A stretch of 64,000 nt of DNA from Gp1-AA122 sp035631655 (GTDB lineage: Bacteria; Acidobacteriota; Terriglobia; Terriglobales; Acidobacteriaceae). The DNA is taken from NCBI GenBank assembly GCA_035631655.1, contig DASQIH010000183.1:1-64000 (forward strand). The letters are read 5' to 3'. Each line of letters starts with the position of its first letter. Positions within the stretch are counted from its first letter, which is position 1. A program made the translations under genes and the position numbers. This document shows, piece by piece, positions 27,203-35,720 of the stretch. The notes under the pieces are model-generated. The model saw only the letters and a list, made by a program, of their open reading frames with translations. It made no database searches and was not told where the DNA came from.

Positions 27203-28237
27203 ATGGCCAACCGAGCCTTGGGAGCGCGCCCCCTGACCAGCCCGGATGTTGCAGTACGGCCGACACTTACGACTAAGCCATCGGCGAAACCCGAGCCTCT
27301 GATCAAGGACTCGGGCAGCCAGTGGGCGGACCGCACGTTTCAGCTCGCGATGCTGGCTTGTGGCTTGGCCGTGTTGCTCCTAGTCGCTCTGATTATTTAC
27401 GAACTAGCTACCAAAGGTGCATTAGCCTGGCATGCGTTTGGCTGGAAATTCTTTTTCCGGCGCGACTGGGACCCGGTCAACGACAACTATGGCGCCCTGC
27501 CCTTTATTTACGGCACGATTGCTTCCTCGCTGCTGGCCTTGGTGATCGCGGTTCCGCTGGCGATCGGGGTCGCGGTTTTCATCACGGAAATGTCTCCGCG
27601 CTGGCTGCGGGCTCCCCTGTCCTTCACCACCGAGCTTCTGGCAGCGATTCCCAGCGTCATTTACGGGTTGTGGGCCATTTTCGTGCTGGTGCCGATGTTG
27701 CGGGAACATGTGCAGCCCTGGCTCGCGCGCTATCTGGGGTGGACCGGTTTCTTCGAAGGTCCTCCCTATGGCATCGGCATGCTGGCGGCTGGCGTAATCC
27801 TCGCCATCATGATTATCCCTATCATTTCCTCTATCACTCGCGAGGTCATGACCGCGGTGCCGCAGCAGCAAAGGGAAGCCGTGCTCGCCCTGGGTGCAAC
27901 GCGTTGGGAAATGATCCGCTTAGGTGTGCTACGCAATGCGCGAGCAGGGATTCTGGGTGGCGTGATTCTGGGCTTAGGCCGCGCACTGGGTGAGACCATG
28001 GCAGTCACCATGGTGATCGGCAACCGGGCGGAGATCGCGACGTCCTTGTTCGCGCCTGGCTACACCATGGCCAGCGTGATCGCCAACGAGTTCAGCGAGG
28101 CGAGTGGCGATCTTTATCTGAGTTCCCTGGTGCAGGTTGGGCTGGCATTGTTCCTGGTGACTATCGTGGTCAATATTCTCGCGCAATTGCTGGTCTGGAG
28201 TGTGACGCGAGGCGCCCCGGCGAGGAGCCATGTCTGA
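27203..28237 (+). CDS. pstC: Phosphate ABC transporter permease PstC
   Basis: A 344-residue inner-membrane permease. A ~50-residue polar N-terminal tail is followed by six membrane segments. The binding-protein-dependent transport signature (EAA loop) is REAVLALGATRWEMIRLGVL, followed by GRALGETMAVTMV. It forms the channel with PstA, fed by PstS. The N-tail is longer than in E. coli. pstA starts eight bases before its stop. Operon order pstC-pstA-pstB-phoU is the usual one. Confidence 0.96.
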   Translation: MANRALGARPLTSPDVAVRPTLTTKPSAKPEPLIKDSGSQWADRTFQLAMLACGLAVLLLVALIIYELATKGALAWHAFGWKFFFRRDWDPVNDNYGALPFIYGTIASSLLALVIAVPLAIGVAVFITEMSPRWLRAPLSFTTELLAAIPSVIYGLWAIFVLVPMLREHVQPWLARYLGWTGFFEGPPYGIGMLAAGVILAIMIIPIISSITREVMTAVPQQQREAVLALGATRWEMIRLGVLRNARAGILGGVILGLGRALGETMAVTMVIGNRAEIATSLFAPGYTMASVIANEFSEASGDLYLSSLVQVGLALFLVTIVVNILAQLLVWSVTRGAPARSHV

Positions 28238-29117
28238 CCGAGCGACCATGCAAATGGGCCAGGCAGATCTTCGGGTCAGCCTATGGCGACGGGCCGTCGA
28301 CCAGTTCGCTACCTTCATCGCTGGCGGTACCGTGGTCCTGGTTTTGCTGCCGCTTGGCGCGGTGTTCGGATACCTGGTCTACAAGGGAATTGGGTCGCTG
28401 AACTGGGCATTCCTCACACAAACGCCCCAGCCCGTGGGAGAGGCCGGAGGTGGCATGGCCAATGCTATCGCCGGCTCGGCACTCATCCTGGGAATTGCCA
28501 GCCTTATCGGCGTGCCGCTAGGCATTGGGGCAGGAATTTACCTCGCCGAATATGGCCGCAATCGATTTGGCGATCTCATCCGGTTCACGGCCGACGTTTT
28601 GAACGGGGTGCCTTCCATCGTGATCGGAATCGTGGCCTACAGCATCGTGGTGCTGACTCAGAAGCATTTTTCGGCGCTGGCGGGTGGGGTGGCGCTGGCC
28701 ATCATGATGATTCCGACCATCACACGGGCTACGGAGGAAATGCTGCTGCTGGTTCCGATTTCGGTGCGCGAGGCGGCCTATGGATTGGGAGTTCCCCGCT
28801 GGCGCACGACGCTTTCGATCACTCTGCGCACTGCGACCTCAGGTGTGATCACGGGCGTGATGCTGGCCTTTGCGCGTGTCGCAGGCGAGACCGCGCCGCT
28901 GTTGTTTACGGCATTTGGCAACACGTACTGGAATTGGAATGTGAATCAGCCCACCGCTGCTCTACCTTTGCAGATTTTCACGTACGCAATTTCGCCTTTT
29001 GACGAATGGCATCGGCAGGCTTGGGCGGGGGCGCTGATCTTAATCGTGTTAATCGTGGTATCCGTTTGCGCAGTCCGTATCGCGGCTGGGCGCGGGATGC
29101 TCAAGGGAACCAGCTGA
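28230..29117 (+). CDS. pstA: Phosphate ABC transporter permease PstA
   Basis: A 295-residue permease with six membrane segments. The EAA-type loop is REAAYGLGVPRWRTTLSITL, and FARVAGETAPLLFTAFG follows. The N-terminal segment near residue 30 (GGTVVLVLLPLGAVFGYLVY) is the first membrane helix. Overlaps pstC by eight bases and is followed after one base by pstB, so the three are translationally coupled. Confidence 0.96.
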   Translation: MSDRATMQMGQADLRVSLWRRAVDQFATFIAGGTVVLVLLPLGAVFGYLVYKGIGSLNWAFLTQTPQPVGEAGGGMANAIAGSALILGIASLIGVPLGIGAGIYLAEYGRNRFGDLIRFTADVLNGVPSIVIGIVAYSIVVLTQKHFSALAGGVALAIMMIPTITRATEEMLLLVPISVREAAYGLGVPRWRTTLSITLRTATSGVITGVMLAFARVAGETAPLLFTAFGNTYWNWNVNQPTAALPLQIFTYAISPFDEWHRQAWAGALILIVLIVVSVCAVRIAAGRGMLKGTS

Positions 29118-29118
29118 C

Positions 29119-29877
29119 ATGGGCGTCGATATTCAGGTCGAACAACTGAATGCCTGGTTTGGCAAGACGCAGGCTCTGCATGACATCACCATTAAGATGT
29201 CCGCCAACCATGCGACTGCGATCATCGGGCCGTCGGGATGTGGGAAATCCACGTTCGTGCGCTGCATTAATCGCATGCATGAGACAGTGCCGGAGGCCCG
29301 CGTGAGCGGCCGAATTCGGATTGGAGATTTGAATGTCTATAACGGGACTTCCGCGACCCAGGTTCGGCGCCGGATCGGGATGGTTTTTCAGAAACCCAAT
29401 CCATTTCCCACGATGTCCATCTATGACAATGTAGCGGCGGGTTTGAAGCTGAATGGTTTTCGCGATCGCCGACGATTGGATGAAATCGTGGAGCAGTCGC
29501 TCAGCAGGGCGGCGCTTTGGGACGAGGTGAAAGATGCGCTACAGAAGCAATCGGGAGCGAGCCTGTCGGGTGGGCAGCAGCAACGGCTGTGCATCGCTCG
29601 AGCCCTGGCGGTCGAGCCCCAGGTTTTGTTGATGGACGAACCCTGCTCGGCGCTCGATCCCATCTCTACCAGCAAGATCGAAGAGCTGATCTTCCAATTG
29701 AAAGAGCGTTATACCATCGTGATTGTGACGCACAATATGCAACAGGCGTCGCGGGTCGCCGAATACACAGGATTCTTTCTGCTCGGAAGTCTTATCGAGT
29801 TCGATAGGACGGAGAAGATTTTTACGAATCCCTCGGATAAGAGGACCGAAGATTACATCACAGGCAGGTTTGGATAA
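29119..29877 (+). CDS. pstB: Phosphate ABC transporter ATPase PstB
   Basis: A 252-residue ATPase that powers PstCA. Walker A is GPSGCGKSTF (about residue 36), the signature is LSGGQQQRLCIARAL, Walker B is VLLMDEPCSALDP, and the switch His is in VTHNMQQASR. The length and the PstB-specific NPFPTMSIYDNV are typical. Its TAA overlaps the phoU ATG (TAATG). PstB is expected to contact PhoU in the phosphate-signalling complex. Confidence 0.97.
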   Translation: MGVDIQVEQLNAWFGKTQALHDITIKMSANHATAIIGPSGCGKSTFVRCINRMHETVPEARVSGRIRIGDLNVYNGTSATQVRRRIGMVFQKPNPFPTMSIYDNVAAGLKLNGFRDRRRLDEIVEQSLSRAALWDEVKDALQKQSGASLSGGQQQRLCIARALAVEPQVLLMDEPCSALDPISTSKIEELIFQLKERYTIVIVTHNMQQASRVAEYTGFFLLGSLIEFDRTEKIFTNPSDKRTEDYITGRFG

Positions 29878-30569
29878 TGCGTACCCGGTTTCAGCAAGGA
29901 TTGGACGAGCTTCGGCAGAAATTGCTACGCATGGGCGGGTTGGCCGAGCAGGCAGTCGATCGCGCCTGTCAAGCCTATGTGGAGCGCGATTTGACGCGTT
30001 GTCACATGGTGCTGGAGAATGAGTCGCTTATCAACGCAGCGGAGCGCGAAATTGATGAACTCGCCTTCGATCTGCTGGCTTTGCAGCAGCCGATGGCTGT
30101 GGACCTGCGGTTTATTCTGGCAGTCACCAAGATCAATTCAGACCTTGAGCGTGTGGGTGACCAGGCCGTGAACATCGCGGAACGCGTGATGGATATGGTG
30201 GAGTTGCCTCCGGCGGAGCTGCCGATCGATATTCCGCGCATGGCGGCGGCGGTCTCGGCCATGGTGCGGCGGGCTTTGGAATCGTTCATCGAAGCCAAAG
30301 CGGAACTGGCCCAGGCGGTTCTGGAGATGGACAACGTGGTAGACCGCATGCGCGATGAGGCCTTCATTGTCCTGGTGCGGAAGATGAACGACACTCCAGC
30401 GGTGACGAGACAGGCGCTGGATGCCCTCTTGATCGCGCGGAACCTGGAGCGGGTGGCGGATCATGCCACTAACATCGCAGAAGATGTGATCTTCTGGGTG
30501 CGAGGCCGGGACGTCCGGCATAACGTGGAAAGCCCGATTGCACAGCAGACCACTCGAGACACACATTGA
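29877..30569 (+). CDS. phoU: Phosphate signalling regulator PhoU
   Basis: A 230-residue protein with two three-helix PhoU repeats (about residues 8-105 and 115-210). The metal-binding acidic motifs are seen as ERVGDQAVNIAERV and ERVADHATNIAEDV, one per repeat. PhoU restrains the Pst transporter and the Pho sensor kinase when phosphate is plentiful. The gene overlaps pstB by one base. No phoB/phoR pair lies in this window. Confidence 0.96.
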   Translation: MRTRFQQGLDELRQKLLRMGGLAEQAVDRACQAYVERDLTRCHMVLENESLINAAEREIDELAFDLLALQQPMAVDLRFILAVTKINSDLERVGDQAVNIAERVMDMVELPPAELPIDIPRMAAAVSAMVRRALESFIEAKAELAQAVLEMDNVVDRMRDEAFIVLVRKMNDTPAVTRQALDALLIARNLERVADHATNIAEDVIFWVRGRDVRHNVESPIAQQTTRDTH

Positions 30570-30665
30570 GAGGCCACTTTTGTCGCCCCGCATTTATTCG
30601 CGGGCGCTGAGGCGGCAGCCGATTCTTTCGTCCGTCTGGAGCTTATCGCTTCATTGTGTTCATTG

Positions 30666-30712
30666 ACCCACTGCTTCCGCCGCGGGCTTGATTCTTCCGC
30701 CGCCTCGCGGCT
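30666..30712 (+). repeat. REP-like element matching the RAYT flanks
   Basis: A 47-bp element (ACCCACTGCTTCCGCC ... CGCCGCCTCGCGGCT) in the phoU-phosphoesterase gap. It agrees at 40 of 47 positions by eye with 59256-59302, the repeat beside the transposase relic, including the GGGCTT-ATTCTT core and the CGCCGC-TCGCGGCT hairpin. Confidence 0.75.
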
Positions 30713-30805
30713 GTGGGCCGGTTCGCTCAGGACGACACGCCTATGGTTGACCCTGGCTTGTTAAGATGTGAGCTGCCTCATTAGATCATTCCCAGGGAGA
30801 GTCGC

Positions 30806-33589
30806 TTGAAACTCCTGCTGCCTTTTGCTGCTGCCGTTCCGGTGGTTATTTTGTTTTTCGCTTCGGCGCAGAGGACTGAGCGCCACGCTATTAATCTGCC
30901 AACGAGCAAGATGTTGTCGGCTCCATCGATTGGACGAATCGGATTCACGAACAGCTTTCCGGCGACTATTGCTCTCAGTCCTGATGGCCGCTACGCCGCA
31001 TTGTTGAATGATGGCTACGGGGTGCAGGAAACGCAGGCGCATCAATCCATTGCCATTCTTGACATGAACACCAATGAACTCTCCGACTTTCGGGACGACC
31101 GTTTCCCGGAAGATGCACACCAGAGCTATTTCCTAGGCCTCGTGTTCAGCTCGGATGGAAAACAGCTTTACGCATCGGTCGGGTCAGTGACCGATCCTAA
31201 CGGCGAAAAGCCCGGGGATACCAGCAATGGAATTGCGGTTTACAGTTTTCACGAGGGTAAAGTTGTTCGCGAGCGGTTCATCAAAATTCCTCCCCAGAAG
31301 CTCGCGGCCAACAGACGCATTGCGAAGGAATTGGCGAAATTGCCAAAAGGCGAAGCGATTTCTTTTCCCGCCGGTCTGGCCCTGCTAAGTAGCGAAAGAT
31401 TGCTCGTCGCCAATAATTTGTCAGACAACCTGATCCTGCTCGACGTGAACAGCGGGCGCATCCTGAAGACGTTCGATTTAAGCACAAATGAGTTGGTGCC
31501 ATCGTCTTTTCCGTATACCGTCGTCGCCAGCCGGGATGGACAGCGCGCCTGGTGCAGTCTGTGGAATGCGTCGCGCGTCGCAGAACTCGATTTGGCCAAG
31601 GGGAAAGTGACTCGCTGGATTCCGCTGCTAGAACCGCCCAATTCCACCGATCCTGGTTCCCACCCCACGACTATGCTATTGAGTCCGGACGAGAAGCAAC
31701 TCTACGTTGCGCTGTCAAATGCAGATACAGTAGCCGCAGTGCCCACAGAGGGCAGCAAGCCGGTCACGTATTTTGACACGCGTTTGCCTAAGCAGAGGTA
31801 CGCCGGAACGAGTCCCACCGCTTTGGCACTCTCTGGCGACGGCACGCGTTTATTCGTGGCCGACGCGTCACTCAATGCTGTCGCCGTTTTCGACGTTTCG
31901 GCTGTCCATGACGGAGAGACTGGAAATAGCCGCTTGGCAGCCGGTTTCATTCCCACCGATTGGTATCCGAGTGCTTTGGCGACGCATGGAGACGACCTCC
32001 TGATCGCCACGGCGAAGGGGGAGGGAACCGGCCCGAATGCCGGGCCCAATATCATCAAGACAGAAAAGAGACACCCTACACATCCGTATATTGCCGAGTT
32101 GCTGCGGGGATCAATCGGGCGGCTGAATTTCAAGACGGCAGAGAGCAATCTGGCGGAACTCACCGTCGAGGTGGAGCAGAATAACCTTCTCCGCGGCGAC
32201 CCTGGAAAGATCGAGTTTCGCAGCGGCATTAATCCCATACGCCACGTGATCTACATCATCAGGGAAAACCGAACCTACGACCAGATTCTCGGCGATTTAG
32301 GCGTGGGCAATGGAGACCCCTCGCTCACCATGTATGGATCGGATATCACTCCCAATGCCCACAAGCTGGCGCTTCAGTTCGGAGTGCTGGACAACTTTTA
32401 CGATAGCGGGGAAGTTTCAGGGAACGGCCATGTCTGGTCCAACGCCGCGATTACCAGCGACTACAACGAGCGGACCTGGCAGATTGCTTATCGCGGCAAG
32501 GAGCGCAGCTATGATTTTGGCGGGGCGGTCGCCGGTGAATATGCGCTGGATCATGGGGAATCCGATATTGATGATCCACAGACGGGCTTTCTGTGGGGCG
32601 ATCTTGCGCGGCACGGGCTAACTTATCGCGATTATGGTGAATTCATCGGTGCGGAATGGTGTATGCCCGAGCCCGGCAGCGCGTCACCCCGGGAAGCGTC
32701 GAAGCGCGCAGAAGAAGGGTGTTCCCGTCGAGCGGTAAAGAAGGGGGAAACTTTGCCGCCTAACGTTGGACAGCCGCACAGTTCACCGAGCCCCTGGCCT
32801 TGGGTTGTGCCCCTACTTAAGAGCACGACTGGAACCAAGGCGGAGCTGAGAGGCCACTTCGACCCAGTCTATCCAAATTTCCGGCTGGATTATCCCGACC
32901 AGCTCCGGGCCGATGAGTTTCTCAACGAGTTCGAAGAATTCGTTCGCGCGCGCAAAGAAGGAAAGGGAGAGGAGCTTCCCAGCTTCGTACTGCTCTATCT
33001 TCCCGACGATCACACGGCTGGAACTCGCCCGGGAATGCCTCGGCCCGCGGCCTCGGTGGCAGACAATGATCTGGCGCTGGGGCGTGTGGTGGAAGCCGTT
33101 TCTCACAGCCCGTACTGGGATGACACGGCGATTTTTGTCTTGGAAGATGATGCGCAGAACGGCGCCGACCACGTGGACGCCCATCGTTCGATCGCGTTCG
33201 TGATCAGCAAGTATTCGCCGGGATCTGCGGATCATCCGTTTGTGGCTCACCAGTTCTATACCACTGTGAACCTGGTGCATACGATGGAAGAGTTGCTCGG
33301 GCTGCCTCCCATGAATCAGAACGATGCTTACGCTCCGGTCATGGCGCCGCTGTTTTCGGGGCCGGGAGATCAGGCAGCATTCAATGCGGATTGGCGGAAT
33401 CGCGACAACAGCCTGATCTATCAGATGAACCCCGCCAAAGGACCGGGAGCGGAGATCTCCAAAAGGTTGGATTTTTCTCGCCCGGACGCCGCGGATGCAT
33501 CCGTGCTCAATAAAATTCTTTGGCGCGATCGCAAAGGCAATGCAGCGATGCCTTCGCCCAAGCACACCGTATTCGCGCCCGGCGACTGA
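30806..33589 (+). CDS. Secreted beta-propeller / phosphoesterase fusion protein
   Basis: A 927-residue exported protein. A signal sequence (residues 1-22) is followed by a YVTN-like beta-propeller (about 40-470; repeats such as ALSPDGRYAALLND, LLSPDEKQLYVALSN and ALSGDGTRLFVAD). A phosphoesterase domain of the phospholipase C / acid phosphatase type follows (about 480-900: RHVIYIIRENRTYDQILGD with the nucleophile region, and VLEDDAQNGADHVDAHRS as metal site). The substrate is not determined by the sequence. Starts at TTG with GGGAGAG seven bases upstream. It follows the pst-phoU operon, so phosphate scavenging is plausible. Confidence 0.85.
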   Translation: MKLLLPFAAAVPVVILFFASAQRTERHAINLPTSKMLSAPSIGRIGFTNSFPATIALSPDGRYAALLNDGYGVQETQAHQSIAILDMNTNELSDFRDDRFPEDAHQSYFLGLVFSSDGKQLYASVGSVTDPNGEKPGDTSNGIAVYSFHEGKVVRERFIKIPPQKLAANRRIAKELAKLPKGEAISFPAGLALLSSERLLVANNLSDNLILLDVNSGRILKTFDLSTNELVPSSFPYTVVASRDGQRAWCSLWNASRVAELDLAKGKVTRWIPLLEPPNSTDPGSHPTTMLLSPDEKQLYVALSNADTVAAVPTEGSKPVTYFDTRLPKQRYAGTSPTALALSGDGTRLFVADASLNAVAVFDVSAVHDGETGNSRLAAGFIPTDWYPSALATHGDDLLIATAKGEGTGPNAGPNIIKTEKRHPTHPYIAELLRGSIGRLNFKTAESNLAELTVEVEQNNLLRGDPGKIEFRSGINPIRHVIYIIRENRTYDQILGDLGVGNGDPSLTMYGSDITPNAHKLALQFGVLDNFYDSGEVSGNGHVWSNAAITSDYNERTWQIAYRGKERSYDFGGAVAGEYALDHGESDIDDPQTGFLWGDLARHGLTYRDYGEFIGAEWCMPEPGSASPREASKRAEEGCSRRAVKKGETLPPNVGQPHSSPSPWPWVVPLLKSTTGTKAELRGHFDPVYPNFRLDYPDQLRADEFLNEFEEFVRARKEGKGEELPSFVLLYLPDDHTAGTRPGMPRPAASVADNDLALGRVVEAVSHSPYWDDTAIFVLEDDAQNGADHVDAHRSIAFVISKYSPGSADHPFVAHQFYTTVNLVHTMEELLGLPPMNQNDAYAPVMAPLFSGPGDQAAFNADWRNRDNSLIYQMNPAKGPGAEISKRLDFSRPDAADASVLNKILWRDRKGNAAMPSPKHTVFAPGD

Positions 33590-33659
33590 CCGAGCGAGAC
33601 TGGCTTTTGCCACGCGATGGCAATAGGCTTGGTCTCCTATAATCTTCTTGAGGCGCATC

Positions 33660-35033
33660 TTGTCAGAAAACCGCCATTCCGCCCTGCTTACGGATCTCTA
33701 CGAGCTCACGATGGCAGCCGCGTATTTCGAGAACAACTTCCGGGCCAAGGCGAGTTTTGAACTTTTCATACGGTCTTTGCCGCCGGAACGGAATTACCTG
33801 CTAGCCGCCGGGCTGGAGCAGGTGCTGGATTATCTGGAGAATCTCCAGTTCGAGCCCGAAGATATTCAATTCCTGCGCAGGCAACGTGTGTTTGAGCACG
33901 TCAGCGACAAGTTTTTCGAATATCTCAGGAGCTTTCGCTTTACGGGCGAGGTGTGGGCCATTCCGGAAGGCACGCCGGTTTTCCAGGAGGAACCGCTGCT
34001 AAGGGTCACCGCTCCCATCATTGAAGGTCAGGTCGTCGAGACGTTTCTGCTCTCCATGATGACCTTTCAGACGATGATTGCCTCCAAAGCGGCGCGCGTG
34101 GTGCGGGCGGCGCAGGGACGGGGTGTTATCGAGTTTGGGACGCGGCGCGCTCATAGTCCAGAGGCCGGGACATTGGCCGCGCGGGCAGCCTATGTTGGCG
34201 GCTGCATTGGAACCTCCAACGTGGAAACGGGGCGACGTTTTGGCATTCCCACGTTCGGGACGCTGGCACACTCGTTCGTGATGGCTTATGAGGAGGAGGA
34301 GGAAGCCTTCCGGCGTTTCGAAGACATTTTCCCCGAGCACACCACCCTGCTGGTGGACACCTACGACACCCTGGCGGCCATCGACAAGATCATTCAGGCA
34401 GGATTACGTCCTAAAGCGGTGCGTCTTGATAGCGGAGATGTTGTGGAGCTTTCTCGGGCAGTGCGGCAGCGACTGGATGAAGCGGGCCTGACCGCCACCG
34501 AGATTTTTGCCACGAGCGATCTCGACGAATTCGTGATCAGCGACATCCTGGCTCGCGGTGCTGCGGTCGACGCGTTTGGGGTGGGCACCAGCCTGGCGGC
34601 TTCCAAAGACGCTCCCACATTAGGCGGAGTGTACAAGTTGGTGGATGTGTACACGGGAGAACGGCCGTCCTATCGCGCCAAGTTGAGCCCCGGCGGGAAA
34701 GCTACTTACCCAGGGTGCAAGCAGGTTTACCGGTTGAAGGGTGCAGATCAAAGACATGCGGAAGATGTTATTGCACACTGCACGGAAAGTTATGCGGAAG
34801 CGGAACCGCTGCTGGCTTGCGTGATGCGCGATGGCAAGCGTCTGGCAGCTTCCCCGAAAATCGAGCAGGTTCGCGAACGCGCCCAGGTCGAATTGGCCAA
34901 GCTCCCTGAGGAGTATCACCGCCTGGATCCAGTGCCGCCCTATCCCGTACGTTTCAGCCGGGAATTGCAGAGGCTATTAGAAGATTTCCGTAGCCGCTTC
35001 GCTCAGCCGGTGACACGCAGAGGAGTGGTATGA
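33660..35033 (+). CDS. pncB: Nicotinate phosphoribosyltransferase
   Basis: A 457-residue enzyme joining nicotinate and PRPP to nicotinate mononucleotide in NAD salvage. The N-terminus LLTDLYELTMAAAYF, the FGTRRAHSPEAG motif, GTSNVETGRRFGIPTFGTLAHSF with the catalytic His, and RLDSGDVVELS are typical. I prefer the TTG at 33660, with GAGG seven bases upstream, to a TTG four codons earlier. The stop overlaps the next gene (ATGA), so the two are coupled. The glycine-rich FGVGTSLAAS phosphate site is intact. Confidence 0.94.
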   Translation: MSENRHSALLTDLYELTMAAAYFENNFRAKASFELFIRSLPPERNYLLAAGLEQVLDYLENLQFEPEDIQFLRRQRVFEHVSDKFFEYLRSFRFTGEVWAIPEGTPVFQEEPLLRVTAPIIEGQVVETFLLSMMTFQTMIASKAARVVRAAQGRGVIEFGTRRAHSPEAGTLAARAAYVGGCIGTSNVETGRRFGIPTFGTLAHSFVMAYEEEEEAFRRFEDIFPEHTTLLVDTYDTLAAIDKIIQAGLRPKAVRLDSGDVVELSRAVRQRLDEAGLTATEIFATSDLDEFVISDILARGAAVDAFGVGTSLAASKDAPTLGGVYKLVDVYTGERPSYRAKLSPGGKATYPGCKQVYRLKGADQRHAEDVIAHCTESYAEAEPLLACVMRDGKRLAASPKIEQVRERAQVELAKLPEEYHRLDPVPPYPVRFSRELQRLLEDFRSRFAQPVTRRGVV

Positions 35034-35659
35034 GGTTGTTGTTCTGGGATGTCGACACGCAGGTCGACTTCATGGAGCCGGGCGGAAAATTGTATGTTCC
35101 CGGGGCGGAAAAGATCATCCCCAACGTCCAACGACTGAATCAGTGGGCGGCTTCGCATCAGATCCAAGTCGTATCAAGCACAGATGCGCATCTGCCGAGC
35201 GATCCTGAGTTTCGAGATTATCCGCTTCATTGCTTAGCCGGGACGCCCGGGCAGCAGAAGGTCTCGGGAACAACGCTGACAAATCATTATGTGCTGCCCA
35301 ACCGGAAAGTGGACCTGCCTGCGGACCTTGCGGCCTACCCGCAGATCATTGTCGAGAAGCAGGCGCTCGATGTGTTCACAAACCCGAATGTCGAGGCGCT
35401 GCTCGCGTGCCTCGGGAAGGATCGTGAAATTGTTCTTTATGGCGTGGTGACCGAGATTTGTGTGGACCGGGCGGCGCGCGGCCTGCTTTCACGCGGATAC
35501 GCGGTGAATGTGGTGGAGGATGCCATCCGGCACTTGGACGAAGAAAAAGGGCGCGCAACGGTCGCAGAAGTTCAGCGGCGTGGTGGACGGGTGATGAGCA
35601 CCGAGGAAGTTGTGAAGGCGGCAAAACAACACCGAGATTCCTCGCTTTGCTCGGAATGA
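35030..35659 (+). CDS. pncA: Nicotinamidase-like isochorismatase-family hydrolase
   Basis: A 209-residue cysteine hydrolase. The catalytic triad is Asp9 (FWDVDTQVDF), Lys in VEKQALDVF and Cys in VVTEICVDRAA; the metal-site residues are SSTDAHLP and DYPLHC. Overlap with pncB suggests it deamidates nicotinamide to nicotinate, which pncB then uses. The last eight residues (RDSSLCSE) and the stop codon are encoded by a dispersed repeat (35635-35664), so the original C-terminus has been replaced. Activity should be intact, as the fold ends before it. Confidence 0.88.
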   Translation: MRLLFWDVDTQVDFMEPGGKLYVPGAEKIIPNVQRLNQWAASHQIQVVSSTDAHLPSDPEFRDYPLHCLAGTPGQQKVSGTTLTNHYVLPNRKVDLPADLAAYPQIIVEKQALDVFTNPNVEALLACLGKDREIVLYGVVTEICVDRAARGLLSRGYAVNVVEDAIRHLDEEKGRATVAEVQRRGGRVMSTEEVVKAAKQHRDSSLCSE

Positions 35660-35690
35660 CAAGCATCGAAGGGTTCCCCTCCGGAATGAG
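35635..35690. repeat. GATTCCTCGC...GCTCGGAATGAC repeat copy overlapping pncA 3' end
   Basis: GAGATTCCTCGCTTTGCTCG to GAATGACAAG is followed by a degenerate second half (GGTTCCCCTCCGGAATGAGA). The TGA inside the unit is the stop codon of the pncA-like gene. Confidence 0.75.
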
Positions 35691-35720
35691 AACCACTAAG
35701 GGTTTTAGCTATTAGGGGCT

